Origin: a virus
DNA: 36,866 nucleotides
IMG/VR virus record: IMGVR_UViG_3300031722_000094
Location: 1 to 36,866 of that record
Strand: one strand, 5' to 3'
Shown here: positions 7,710 to 16,676 of the stretch, piece by piece
Layout of the letters: each line of letters begins with the position of its first letter
Numbering within the stretch: position 1 is the stretch's first letter
Program-made: the position numbers and the translations under genes
Notes under the pieces: generated by a model
Database searches by the model: none
Seen by the model: only the letters and a program-made list of their open reading frames with translations
Told to the model about the DNA's origin: nothing

Positions 7710-8219
7710 TTATCCTAGCGTGTGTACTACTCCAACAGTGTTGAAGATTGTGATTGGTGTTCTAGTAGATACACCGTCAAGCACGTAGCTCTTGGTGTAT
7801 GTTGATCTTGTTACTGCTACCTCAAACTTGGTGGGAACCGAAGTCAGTGGTGAGTCGAATGTGATCGATCTTGCAGCTACGGAGTCAACGAACGTCCAGA
7901 CTCCCCAAGTCGTAGTGTACCACCTTACATATACATCGTACTGGGGAAGTTCATAGTTGTCAACCCACGTCACAGCTACCTTCCACTTATCCGTACTAGT
8001 CTTGGTAGACACAACACTGATACTGGAAGCTCGTCCCTGATCGTAGAAGTTTGCGTCATCAACATCGTCAGGTGAAATAATTGGTGGGAATACCCTGTAT
8101 ACCTGAGACCACTTGGACATTGCGTTACGTGAGTCAGCAACTACCCTGAGTCTGATTGTTGTGGCTCCATGGGAATCTGCTGGTGGCAAGTCCTTCTTCT
8201 TAATGGTGATCTTTGGCAC
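7710..8219 (-). CDS. Minor tail protein with fibronectin-III-like domain
   Basis: A 169-residue protein starting at GTG 8219 inside the stop of the previous gene (TAGTG). After a short basic N-terminus, residues about 20-35 give a strand (ATTIRLRVVADSRN) with the repeated SKWSQVYRVFPP motif often found where a fibronectin-type fold begins in phage tail proteins. Residues about 65-150 hold KWKVAVTWVDN, YDVYVRWYTTTWGVWTFVDS and KFEVAVTRSTYTKSYV, which suit a fibronectin-III sandwich. It is probably a tail-tip decoration or a link to a host-binding protein. Family identity is by pattern only. Confidence 0.65.
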   Translation of the reverse strand: MPKITIKKKDLPPADSHGATTIRLRVVADSRNAMSKWSQVYRVFPPIISPDDVDDANFYDQGRASSISVVSTKTSTDKWKVAVTWVDNYELPQYDVYVRWYTTTWGVWTFVDSVAARSITFDSPLTSVPTKFEVAVTRSTYTKSYVLDGVSTRTPITIFNTVGVVHTLG

Positions 8220-9571
8220 TATAGCACTTCCAGATTAAGTCTGAACTCCACGTACCCCGGTTCTCCGACAGAGCTTACGATTGCTGCTGGGACACTTACA
8301 CTGTTGTCCCTGACAATACTGTAGGCTGTCATGCCGTAAAGAGGATTGTTGCTGCTAAGATTCTCAAACCTTATACCGTCCAAGAATACATAGAAATCCT
8401 TTGATAGAAGTCCTGCTGGTGACACAGCATCTGTGCAGTGCACGGACACCCTGACAAGGCGAACATCTGACCATGAGAAGTTGGGAGTATAAGACAGGGC
8501 GTGCAATGGACTTGTGGCAATAACATACTTGTCATTAACAAGGTCTGATCCGTCAACCTCGATAAACATCTTGGCTGCTCCCGCTCCTGCTGTTTCTGAA
8601 TACAGGAACTCGACCATTACTCGTGCCTTACCGGGAGCAGTAGCAAGTGCGCTTGCAGAAGCTGTTGACACAAAGAAGGCTACGCGAAGTTCATCCGTTG
8701 TACTATTACTAGAGAAATCCATGGACTGTGTAGGAACATGAATGTGGCTAGAGCCTGCGCTGACAACACCTTGACTACCGGCTGGTAGAATCGTTGCACT
8801 ATCTCCACGAAGCCCGATCACGGTGTTACCTACCCTACCACCTTCATACAAGCGTGCGCGTGGCAGAGATTCAAATACAACGTTGTCAGAATCGGTAGCG
8901 AAGATTTCTCCTGTCGTTGCATTATCAATGTCTAGGGTACCGATGGAGATGGCAGAAATCTTGGGAACCTCAAACAGTCCATTAGGACTATGGGCAGACC
9001 ATCCCTCAACAGGGTCCATGGTGAAGAGCATCCTTGATGGGCTTCCCATAACGTTGGGATCATCAAGGGCTGTCCACAGCGATGCCTCGGTAATTACCTG
9101 ACGAACATCGGTTGGTAGCTCTGCTGTGAAGACTAGCTGTGTTGGATTGTCGTTAACATATCCCTTTGACAAGATTGGTAGTCTTCTTGTTTCGAATGCC
9201 ATAGCAGGACTGTCAGAATAAATGTCTCCTACAACTTGGGTGGCTGTTCCTGAAACTGCTGTTTCTGCTGTAGCTCCCAAGGAAGAGAAGAATGTGAAAG
9301 TGTTTGGTCCTGTGACCGTGATTGTATACTCGCCAGCAATGCTAGGAGTTGTTGGTGAATACTGGACAAGCTTAACTGTCTGGTCAGACTTGAATGGGTG
9401 TCCTGTTGCTGTTACCGTCGCAAGTGTCCCTACAACATTGAAAGATGTAAAGAACCATCGGAAACCAAGATAGGGTGCTGCTCCGCAACCAATGCCAATG
9501 TGTGTGGCGTATGACGATGTGTGTCCTAGAAGGTATCTAGAGATAATATCCTTACCAACTCCGGTAATCAT
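8219..9571 (-). CDS. Minor tail protein, probable tail-tip or receptor-binding component
   Basis: A 450-residue protein whose ATG overlaps the upstream stop (ATGA). The opening ITGVGKDIISRYLLGHTSSYATHIGIGCGA is a recognisable start of actinophage minor tail proteins, perhaps a module that packs on the tail tip. Residues about 40-115 form a small beta module (ATVTATGHPFKSDQTVKLV, then GEYTITVTGPNTFTF) that recurs in the hub region. The second half is beta-rich, with a jelly-roll-like stretch (about 295-410) containing VMVEFLYSETAGAGAAKMFI and RLVRVSVHCTD. The protein ends VEFRLNLEVL, a pattern suited to a terminal strand. No enzymatic motif is seen. It probably binds the cell surface or scaffolds the proteins that do. 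Confidence 0.75.
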   Translation of the reverse strand: MITGVGKDIISRYLLGHTSSYATHIGIGCGAAPYLGFRWFFTSFNVVGTLATVTATGHPFKSDQTVKLVQYSPTTPSIAGEYTITVTGPNTFTFFSSLGATAETAVSGTATQVVGDIYSDSPAMAFETRRLPILSKGYVNDNPTQLVFTAELPTDVRQVITEASLWTALDDPNVMGSPSRMLFTMDPVEGWSAHSPNGLFEVPKISAISIGTLDIDNATTGEIFATDSDNVVFESLPRARLYEGGRVGNTVIGLRGDSATILPAGSQGVVSAGSSHIHVPTQSMDFSSNSTTDELRVAFFVSTASASALATAPGKARVMVEFLYSETAGAGAAKMFIEVDGSDLVNDKYVIATSPLHALSYTPNFSWSDVRLVRVSVHCTDAVSPAGLLSKDFYVFLDGIRFENLSSNNPLYGMTAYSIVRDNSVSVPAAIVSSVGEPGYVEFRLNLEVL

Positions 9572-10068
9572 CCCTCTTCCTCCAAACCGTAAACGATATC
9601 AATCATCTTTCCCCCAGAGAGTGTTTGTATTTCTACAATCTCATCCTCCCCCAACATCAACAAACTTATCACTAAATCTCCTTCTTCATCGATCAGTATA
9701 CCCGGCAAAGTGTCATCTGTCAAGTCGGTAGGAGAGATGTACTTCGATATGTCAATAGTATCAGGTGCTGTAGCTACAATGTCTCCTGCTCCTGTGGCGA
9801 GCAACTTCGCTGTCAGCTTCTTTGTAAGATCATCATCTTGTCCTGTGATCTGGTAGGCAAGGTTTACTCCACCGACCTGATCGTGTCTAGCAATACTGGC
9901 AAGCTCCCCAGCCCCGATCACTTCGAAAAGTGGGAGGATACTATTGGTACCATCATCAAGTGCCACAGAATCAATTGGGGTGGTATAGATAGGGAGCTTC
10001 ACAGATAGCTTGTTCCCTATGCGCTTGGCATCGAACATGAAGTATGTTGGTGTTGCTGTAACCATCAT
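9568..10068 (-). CDS. Tail protein of unknown fold
   Basis: A 166-residue protein following the hub region. GGAGG lies immediately before two adjacent ATG codons; ATG 10068 overlaps the upstream stop, while ATG 10065 has the more normal spacing. The N-terminal half alternates short strands (YFMFDAKRIGNKLSVKLPIY). The middle is acidic and threonine-rich (DISKYISPTDLTDDTLPG). The C-terminus (EGDLVISLLMLGEDEIVEIQ) is beta-strand like and ends GLEEEG. I do not recognise the family. Its tight coupling to both neighbours indicates a tail-tip component made with the hub. Confidence 0.65.
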   Translation of the reverse strand: MMVTATPTYFMFDAKRIGNKLSVKLPIYTTPIDSVALDDGTNSILPLFEVIGAGELASIARHDQVGGVNLAYQITGQDDDLTKKLTAKLLATGAGDIVATAPDTIDISKYISPTDLTDDTLPGILIDEEGDLVISLLMLGEDEIVEIQTLSGGKMIDIVYGLEEEG

Positions 10069-12479
10069 ACCTCCGTTGCGTATACGGTCATCGCTGTTCC
10101 ATCTGCGTTCTTATCATACGTAACATTATACACGACGTACTTCTTGGTTGGGTCAGAAATGACATTGTGCTGGTCACGAACATAATCAAATGTCACCAAG
10201 TCACCAAGCTGCAAGGTTGGGATTGGGAAGATGGCTGCACCGATGTTCTTGCGCTCACGAGAAGTCTTTTCTACGATCCAGTGCAATAGGTTCTCTGCTG
10301 CCCCTGTAGATTGAATGTAGTCTGTCTGCAATGAAAACTTCTTTTCACCGTACTTCATTCTGTGTGCACGGATACGGTTGTAAAGGTTTAGTTCCTTTGC
10401 GACTGCCCCCAAATCATCTGCCGTTGCCATCTTTGAGTCCCTACCCAAAAGGTCATCAACGGACAAGACCTTTGTGGAGTCCTGTGTGAATGTGATTCCA
10501 AGGATACGAAGGTAGTTGCCTGTATCCTCAGACAATGCCAAGATGTTATCCGTGCAGTTGAACACCATGAACTCTGCGCCATATGCAGTTGACTGGAATC
10601 CTGAAACTTCGAATCCACGGAATCCTGCTGGTGCTGGTGCAATCTGTGCTGTCATTGCTGGGTAAGCCTTGTCATATGTTACATTCATGAATGCAGCTTC
10701 ACGCATGATTGTTCCGAACTCATCGTAGAACATGTTGTACTTGGATGATCCTTCTCCAACACCATTGAAGTAGCTGCTACGCATGATTGCAGGAGTACCG
10801 CTCTTGCGTACCGCGTCAAAGCGTGAAGAGTTGTTGGTGATTTCTGCAAGTGAACCTGCTGGGCGCTGTACGCCTGCCTTGTTTCCGATTGCGTACATGT
10901 GCTCAAACATAATCTTCGCTCCACCACGAACGAACAGTGCGGTGCACGTTGACTCTGGGGAAGGGTTTGGGTCTTCAACAACAGCAATAAGGTTGTCATT
11001 CAAGTACAAGTTGAAGGTGTAAGCGGTTGTGTCGGAACCTGAGTATTCAACGCAAAGGTCATAGACCGTATTGTCTGCCTGAGCAATATTGCGCTGCATA
11101 CCTGTGAACTGTCCAGAATCGACAATCACAGAAGTAAGTCCAGCCCACAAACGGAATGGTGTGACTAGTGGTACAACTAGTCCAATCCACTTACCCGTCA
11201 TTGCTCCCGGTGCTACATTCAAGATAATGTCGTCACCCATAAGGTTCATGACGGTGAACTGTGTTGTTGGTGCTCCCGGTCCTGACAAAACTACTGTATC
11301 GTGCATCTTCAAGGTATTACCCTTGGCTGTTACGGTTGTTCCATTGACTGCCGTGATTGTTGCACCACGATCATCTGTCACTGTCTTGTAGAAGAATGCG
11401 TTGAATAGCTTGGGGGTTTCTTCCCAAGTCTTAACAATTGCTGCACCCCTGAATGGGTTCTCCAAAATGTATTCTGGAACTGAGGTATTCATCACAGTGA
11501 ACATTTGGTTCTCTGCAACAATAGGGAACTTGCTTCCCGAAATACCCTTGCTTGGAAGGTTAATGGTTGCCTGCTTTACAGCGACAAGTGCTGCTGAACC
11601 TGCTGTCCAGCTACCAGCAACATTGGTTGTTGCGACAGTTACTGTCCTTGCTCCTGTGTTAATGGCTGTTACTTGGTATGGACCTTCCATGTTGACTACG
11701 CCTGAAACGATGACGAAGTTTCCTACCGCTGCGTCACTCACTGCTGAGGTAGTAAATGTGGCAGAAGTTCCGTTGGAGGTAAGTCCTGAAATGGTTTCGT
11801 TTACTGGGATTCCAGCATCGTAGCCCTCAATGATTGACTTGGAGTTATCAAGTCCACCAATGGTTTCGTCTGCCCACTTGGCACCATCGTCTGCACCAGT
11901 GAAGAATGTTAGTCCACCCTTGTTGTACTCAGAAATTCCTGCGGGAACCTTCTCGAAAAGTAGGTTGTCGTAGAACACGGATGAGAATACTGCTGCCTGA
12001 ACAGGAAGCCTTAGGTATGTTTCTCCACCAGCGATTGTTACCAACTGCCACTGGTTTCCTGCTGACCTTGTTCCTACCGCTTCACCTTCTGCTGGGGCTT
12101 CTGCGAATACTGGCTGAACCTGTGCTCCCGAAACAACCTCAAAGCCACGAGTAACGATAAGCTTTTCTGTGGTTGCAGAAATATCGATTGAAACTGCGTA
12201 CTCTCCTGCTGGCATGTTTCCGATGTATGCCTGACCATAAGCATCACCATCACCCAAGCGCCAAAGCTCCAAGGACTTTCCATCAGTATCTGTGGCAAGC
12301 GTAGAGGACTGCTGTGCAATGATCTTTCCTACTGTTGATACTCGTGTCATTGGGTTGTAGTATTGGTTGCCCCCGAAGTAATAGCTTGGAGTAATGGCAC
12401 CAACGGCTGTGCTCTGAATAGTAAGGCCAGTACCGTAGTAAGAAATTGCGGACTTGCTGCTGGCAAACCTTACACTCAT
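10065..12479 (-). CDS. Downstream part of tail hub protein (804 codons after first ATG), same frame as upstream part
   Basis: Coding sequence that continues the frame of 12816-16676 after one TGA. ATG 12479 is the first possible start after that stop but has no ribosome site and lies within a domain, so independent initiation is doubtful. Residues 25-180 look like a carbohydrate-binding-module-type beta-sandwich (YYNPMTR to FYDNLLFEK). Two small beta modules follow at about 230-300 and 370-435 (GTSATFTTSAVSDAAVGNFV; GTTVTAKGNTLKMHDTVVL). A LamG-like stretch spans about 440-545. FYDEFGTIMREAAF at about 590 resembles FDEFNNFIVSMREY in the upstream part. The final 50 residues (GDLVTFDYV, then YVVYNVTYDKNADGTAMTV) look like the closing barrel of a phage tail hub. 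Together the two parts would make about 2200 residues. Confidence 0.85.
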   Translation of the reverse strand: MSVRFASSKSAISYYGTGLTIQSTAVGAITPSYYFGGNQYYNPMTRVSTVGKIIAQQSSTLATDTDGKSLELWRLGDGDAYGQAYIGNMPAGEYAVSIDISATTEKLIVTRGFEVVSGAQVQPVFAEAPAEGEAVGTRSAGNQWQLVTIAGGETYLRLPVQAAVFSSVFYDNLLFEKVPAGISEYNKGGLTFFTGADDGAKWADETIGGLDNSKSIIEGYDAGIPVNETISGLTSNGTSATFTTSAVSDAAVGNFVIVSGVVNMEGPYQVTAINTGARTVTVATTNVAGSWTAGSAALVAVKQATINLPSKGISGSKFPIVAENQMFTVMNTSVPEYILENPFRGAAIVKTWEETPKLFNAFFYKTVTDDRGATITAVNGTTVTAKGNTLKMHDTVVLSGPGAPTTQFTVMNLMGDDIILNVAPGAMTGKWIGLVVPLVTPFRLWAGLTSVIVDSGQFTGMQRNIAQADNTVYDLCVEYSGSDTTAYTFNLYLNDNLIAVVEDPNPSPESTCTALFVRGGAKIMFEHMYAIGNKAGVQRPAGSLAEITNNSSRFDAVRKSGTPAIMRSSYFNGVGEGSSKYNMFYDEFGTIMREAAFMNVTYDKAYPAMTAQIAPAPAGFRGFEVSGFQSTAYGAEFMVFNCTDNILALSEDTGNYLRILGITFTQDSTKVLSVDDLLGRDSKMATADDLGAVAKELNLYNRIRAHRMKYGEKKFSLQTDYIQSTGAAENLLHWIVEKTSRERKNIGAAIFPIPTLQLGDLVTFDYVRDQHNVISDPTKKYVVYNVTYDKNADGTAMTVYATEV

Positions 12480-12815
12480 GTGTATTGTGCCAACGAAGTT
12501 AATGTCAAGGATGCCGAAAACTCGTACCCAAGTGTTTGCAGGAAGTTCTGTCTTGGCTCCGATCTTTCTTTCTGTGCTCCAAGAGGTAGATGCCCTACCG
12601 TAAATCTGTACGGAAGTCTTCTTGTTGGACTTTACCCAGATTCCTACAGCGACCCTTGTACTACCGGTGATTGGTAGAGCAGAAGTGAAGTCTTCTCCTG
12701 AGCTTGGTGCGCTACCTGACCTGTCTGGATTTCCTGCAATGAGGAATCCACGCCTTGACCAAGACTTTGACCCAGAGCTATATGCAAGCTTTACGTTTGA
12801 TGGGGAATCTGCTGG
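12480..12815 (-). other. Open coding frame joining the two hub ORFs, no start codon
   Basis: This 336-base stretch is 112 codons in the same frame as both flanking ORFs, with no stop and no ATG, GTG or TTG in that frame. The translation has full protein character: VKLAYSSGSKSW, RVAVGIWVKSNKK, TSVQIYGRAS, then ELPANTWVRVFGILD. This is a beta-sandwich of carbohydrate-binding type that begins before the TGA (YVNPRFN at about residue 1222 of the upstream ORF) and ends after ATG 12479 (ISYYGTGLTIQ). It is therefore coding sequence rather than an intergenic gap, and can be translated only by passing the TGA or by an atypical start. Confidence 0.85.
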
Positions 12816-12818
12816 TCA
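12816..12818 (-). other. In-frame TGA inside the tail hub gene: candidate readthrough codon or nonsense mutation
   Basis: The codons read GGT TGA CCA. A C directly after UGA is the leakiest known stop context. The same frame is open for 1286 codons before and 916 after (112 plus 804). TGA is used as a genuine stop elsewhere in the window, for example at the junctions at 32620, 27983 and 10065, so a changed genetic code does not explain it. Confidence 0.8.
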
Positions 12819-15800
12819 ACCTGTTGTTGACCACACCTGTCCCTTGCTCACAAGCTTTCCTGCGTGCTTCTTGCTTGTCGAGTAAAGGCTTGGCTTCCAT
12901 CTTCCGAGGATTCCGTAAGAGTGATCTGCTGTCTGAGGGCTTTGAGCAAGGTTTGTAGCAAGGATTGCAGTTGCATCAACGTGATTGAACCTTGGGTTGA
13001 CGTATTCGTTGGCACGGTTTACCTGCAATGATGTTCCTGCAAGGCTTGCTGGCAACGAAGGCATGACCTTGGTAGCTGGGTTTGGAGTAAGCGCAAAGGA
13101 AATATCTTCTGTGGTTACTGCAATCGTGTCGATTTCAGATTCTACGTAGGACATTCCTGAGTAGCTGAATCCTGCACCCGCAAGTTCGTTGGTGAATGTT
13201 GCATTACGCTTGAGGATATTGAACTTGAATTCGTAGTTGCCGATCCAAGTTACGGTAACGGCTCCATTGATATCTGGAACGGAGGAACTTGTTTCGAAGT
13301 TATTCAATGTGATAACAGTTCCCACAGAATATCCTGCGCTTACCGTTGTTGATACTAGGGCTTCTCCCTTATCGTCTACAGAGATAGACTTGATCTGTGC
13401 AGAAGTAAGGTTGCTTCCTGTACCGCTCGTCTTTGTGATTGTCTGGCTCACATCGAAAGGCGTTGAGAAGATGAATGGGACGACTGGCAATTCGTAGGAT
13501 ACGTAGATTCCTGCAAGGGCAGTGACTACGAATGATCCGTTAATGTCAACATTGTCGATTGGGAATCCAGAAACAGTGATGCTGTCTCCCACAGCAAGAA
13601 CAGTTGATGCATTTGCCAAGGTAAGAGTAACGGTATCGTTAACGACTGTTGCTCCAACCATCTTTCCTAGGTCAGCCTCATTTGGGATAGATTCAAGTGT
13701 ATAGTCCCCAGAGGCAGTTGTTAGCGCTTGGAGTTCCATGAAGTATCCATGGTTGGTGCTTGGGTCAACAAGGATTCCAATACCTCCACCACCACCGGAA
13801 ATAGCTAGGTCGCTCAAAGGTGTCTTCGTAAATGGACGAGCAAGGGATTCTGCTCCTACTGGCTGCTGGTCTCCTGTAGAAAGGACTTCTCCAATGACGC
13901 GCATACGTGTACCGAATGCGTTGTACTTCTTGTTGTCCTGTGACATATCCCTGTAGGTGTAGGAAACGTGATCCTTACCTTCCTTGGTTCCTGAGAACAC
14001 AAGTGCTGAGGATTGCATCCTGTCAATCTTGCCCGTGTCTGGAACCATTGCGAGAGGATTGTTGATTTCGCTTGTGATGATTGATCCCTGCTGCGTCTTG
14101 AGCGTAGCTGAACCACCGAATCCTAGACCACCCGCAACGTCAGTTGTAAGGCTGTCTGGGTACTGGACAGTGGATGCTAGTGTAAACAGATAGTCAGAGT
14201 TCTGGTACATTCCTGTACGGTTGGTGTTCCAGTCTGATCCTAGCCCTGCAAGGTGCTCCTTAACATCTGTATTGAACTGCCCACGGCCATTGTCTTCGAT
14301 GATACCGGGCACGAGTTGCGCACCGTTGGTTCCTGAAATGAAGTCTGGGCTTGAGTAGATGCGAATAAGTCCTGTTGGAAAAATCCTACCGTTGAATGGC
14401 AAGCTCAAGAAGTAGTCTTGGTACTCATCTGCGTTGTGAATCCATGCGAGCTTCTGGCTACGTACACCCTGATTGTTTTGTGCCGTAATGGAGAACTGTA
14501 CAGCATCGTACTTGATGACTTCTCCATTTGCCCAAAGGTAACCGTTATATCCAGAGTAGTAGTTGATTGAATCCCCAACATTGATTGTGTTGTTGAAGAT
14601 TACCCCACCCTGCACACTTGGTAGGTCTGCGGACAAGTCTGTTGACAATGGGAATGCACTGAGGGCAAATGCTGACTGCTCAGCTACAGAACCATTCTGT
14701 CCCTTTGTGTTTTCCTTTCCTGCAACTTCCCAGACCATTATGGGAGCGTAGTACCAAGTCTTTTCGCTATCCTGATACAAGGATTGGCTAAGTCTTGATG
14801 CACGCTGAATGTAACGCTTGGTGAATGTGATATCGCCAGCATTGAATACGTCCTTGGATGCAGAAGAAATCTGCTGGATGTTTGCAATTCCATCTACAGA
14901 GTCATTTCCCCTGAGCATGAAATCTGTGTCCCTTGACAATGTGTCTGGCAATGCGTACTCGCGCATGGATACAATGAAGTTGTTGAACTCATCGAAGTAC
15001 ATTGCTGACTGGGTTGCCTGACTCAAGCTGGAAAGAACGTCTGCAACGCTTGTGTCTGGTGTCACAAAGAAGTAGGGAATTACAGGCTCAGTAGCATCTG
15101 GGCTACGAAGGAATGCATAGTTGCCGAAGCCAATGTTGTCCAGTAATACCATGATGATACGGCTGAGGCTAACATCCTTTAGCATGATCTGTGGAGCCTT
15201 GAACTTTTCGAACATGGCAAAGTCATCACGAAGCTCTAGGCTTACTGCGTCTGGTGAATTGTTGATACGTGGGGATGCTTCTGACGACAATACCTTTAGT
15301 GGTACGGTGTACTTCTTGCCGTTCACATTATAGATAGTTTCGGAAAAACTGAACTTAGTTTCTGACTGAACGTAACCTGCGATAACGCTACCGTCGCCAG
15401 TTGCAAGATTAAGTGCAAAGTTGTCGTTGAGGGCAAAGTCATTGTCGCTCAACGTGATGTTTCCAGTACCGGCAACAAGGCTACCAACAGGAAGGCTTGA
15501 GTTACCAAGGTCTCCCATTGTCTTTGTGATGCTGAAACTTTGTGCGCGATCTGTCAAGTCGAATGTAAGCCTTGGGCTAAGTTCGATAAGTTCGAATGGT
15601 GTGTCCTTGAGGTTCATCGTGCTGACGACAATACGCAATCCATCAATAGTGTCGAACTCACGGTACTTGCGATTACCAATCTCTAGGTAGCTTGGTGGGT
15701 CCATGAGTGTCTTGATAAGGTGGCTAGCATTTACTGGGGACCAACCATATTCAAGGGTGAAGGTTTCCCATACCCCCGCAGAATTGATAACCCAAATGCT

Positions 15801-16676
15801 TCCCACAGTTGTACCGCTTGGAATAAGGAATGCGTCACCGAAGTCTTGGCTTGAGGCTTCTGGGAGCATTTCAACTGCGTCAACCTGACCCATCAATTCA
15901 AAGTCTTGTGCGTAAGCTGCGGGTAGCTTGATGCCATAACCAAGTTCTACATAACCATCTACGGGAACATTGCCAATGAAGTCATAAGCTGTCTTCCACA
16001 TGCCGCCCTTCAAAACTTGGACAGACCAAGCCTTAGGAGTACGCATATTGGTAGCACCGAAGAATGGGTCAGTGAACGTATTGGTTGACCTGTTGTCATC
16101 TCCCACATGTGTCTGCATCTTGACAACGATACGGTTAGCGGGGAGTGTTGCATTATAAGCAACGAATGGGGCAGCATCCTCAATAGTCTTGTTGGAATTG
16201 GAGATACCCTTCTGGACGGTTCCTTCCATGCGGAAGCTTGTCCAATACTTGAACTTGTCCTTTGGGGATGATACGTAGTAACGTGGACGGCGTGCACTTG
16301 GGATATCGTCATACTTCCTACCGGGGAAGTACATTGCCTTATTGATACCGGACCTTGGACGATTTGCACCAAAGCAATCCTGCAATGGGTAAAGACGAGC
16401 CAAGTTGTCATCGGTGTTGTGGAACTCGATCTGCGCTGCTGAGTCTGCATCTGCCCTTGGAGCTAGCGTTGAAATGTCGTAGGACACTGTAGCTCGCATC
16501 ATGCTATCAGGTGCTGGGTAAACTGAGGAAGCTGCGCTTGTCTGACTGTTGGTGTAGTTACCGATATCCTTGATGCGCTCAAGATCGTTCAGGTTGATTT
16601 CTCCAACTACCTTGGGAGTAGACCTGATAACGTCTGCGGTATCGAAATGCTTCTTTAGTTCGTCAGACTTAAACAC
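12816..16676 (-). CDS. Upstream part of tail hub / tail-tip protein (1286 codons to an in-frame TGA)
   Basis: A large tail-tip protein, probably the hub with attached beta modules. GTG 16676 overlaps the upstream stop by one base, with GGAGG seven bases ahead. The first about 480 residues are beta-rich. Residues about 495-575 (DVSLSRIIMVLLDNIGF, then SVADVLSSLSQATQSAMYFD and NNFIVSMREY) match the pattern of a phage baseplate-hub domain (gp27/gp44-like). Two small beta modules lie at about 1005-1070 (VTLTLANASTVLAVGDSITV) and 1095-1160 (VSAGYSVGTVITLNNF). From about 1222 (YVNPRFN) a carbohydrate-binding-type sandwich begins and is cut by TGA after VWSTTG. Without readthrough this domain would be broken and the hub would lack its usual C-terminal barrel, which is encoded downstream in the same frame. 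Confidence 0.9.
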   Translation of the reverse strand: MFKSDELKKHFDTADVIRSTPKVVGEINLNDLERIKDIGNYTNSQTSAASSVYPAPDSMMRATVSYDISTLAPRADADSAAQIEFHNTDDNLARLYPLQDCFGANRPRSGINKAMYFPGRKYDDIPSARRPRYYVSSPKDKFKYWTSFRMEGTVQKGISNSNKTIEDAAPFVAYNATLPANRIVVKMQTHVGDDNRSTNTFTDPFFGATNMRTPKAWSVQVLKGGMWKTAYDFIGNVPVDGYVELGYGIKLPAAYAQDFELMGQVDAVEMLPEASSQDFGDAFLIPSGTTVGSIWVINSAGVWETFTLEYGWSPVNASHLIKTLMDPPSYLEIGNRKYREFDTIDGLRIVVSTMNLKDTPFELIELSPRLTFDLTDRAQSFSITKTMGDLGNSSLPVGSLVAGTGNITLSDNDFALNDNFALNLATGDGSVIAGYVQSETKFSFSETIYNVNGKKYTVPLKVLSSEASPRINNSPDAVSLELRDDFAMFEKFKAPQIMLKDVSLSRIIMVLLDNIGFGNYAFLRSPDATEPVIPYFFVTPDTSVADVLSSLSQATQSAMYFDEFNNFIVSMREYALPDTLSRDTDFMLRGNDSVDGIANIQQISSASKDVFNAGDITFTKRYIQRASRLSQSLYQDSEKTWYYAPIMVWEVAGKENTKGQNGSVAEQSAFALSAFPLSTDLSADLPSVQGGVIFNNTINVGDSINYYSGYNGYLWANGEVIKYDAVQFSITAQNNQGVRSQKLAWIHNADEYQDYFLSLPFNGRIFPTGLIRIYSSPDFISGTNGAQLVPGIIEDNGRGQFNTDVKEHLAGLGSDWNTNRTGMYQNSDYLFTLASTVQYPDSLTTDVAGGLGFGGSATLKTQQGSIITSEINNPLAMVPDTGKIDRMQSSALVFSGTKEGKDHVSYTYRDMSQDNKKYNAFGTRMRVIGEVLSTGDQQPVGAESLARPFTKTPLSDLAISGGGGGIGILVDPSTNHGYFMELQALTTASGDYTLESIPNEADLGKMVGATVVNDTVTLTLANASTVLAVGDSITVSGFPIDNVDINGSFVVTALAGIYVSYELPVVPFIFSTPFDVSQTITKTSGTGSNLTSAQIKSISVDDKGEALVSTTVSAGYSVGTVITLNNFETSSSVPDINGAVTVTWIGNYEFKFNILKRNATFTNELAGAGFSYSGMSYVESEIDTIAVTTEDISFALTPNPATKVMPSLPASLAGTSLQVNRANEYVNPRFNHVDATAILATNLAQSPQTADHSYGILGRWKPSLYSTSKKHAGKLVSKGQVWSTTG

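Noticed and set aside
10065-12479. The 804-codon ORF as an independent gene starting at ATG 12479
   Set aside because: No ribosome site precedes this ATG, it lies inside a predicted beta-sandwich domain, and the frame is open and protein-like for 112 codons before it. It is listed as the downstream part of the hub gene instead.
12816-12818. Genome-wide reassignment of TGA to a sense codon
   Set aside because: TGA ends several tightly coupled genes, for example at 32620, 27983, 26677, 10065 and 9568, where reading through would run into the next gene out of frame.
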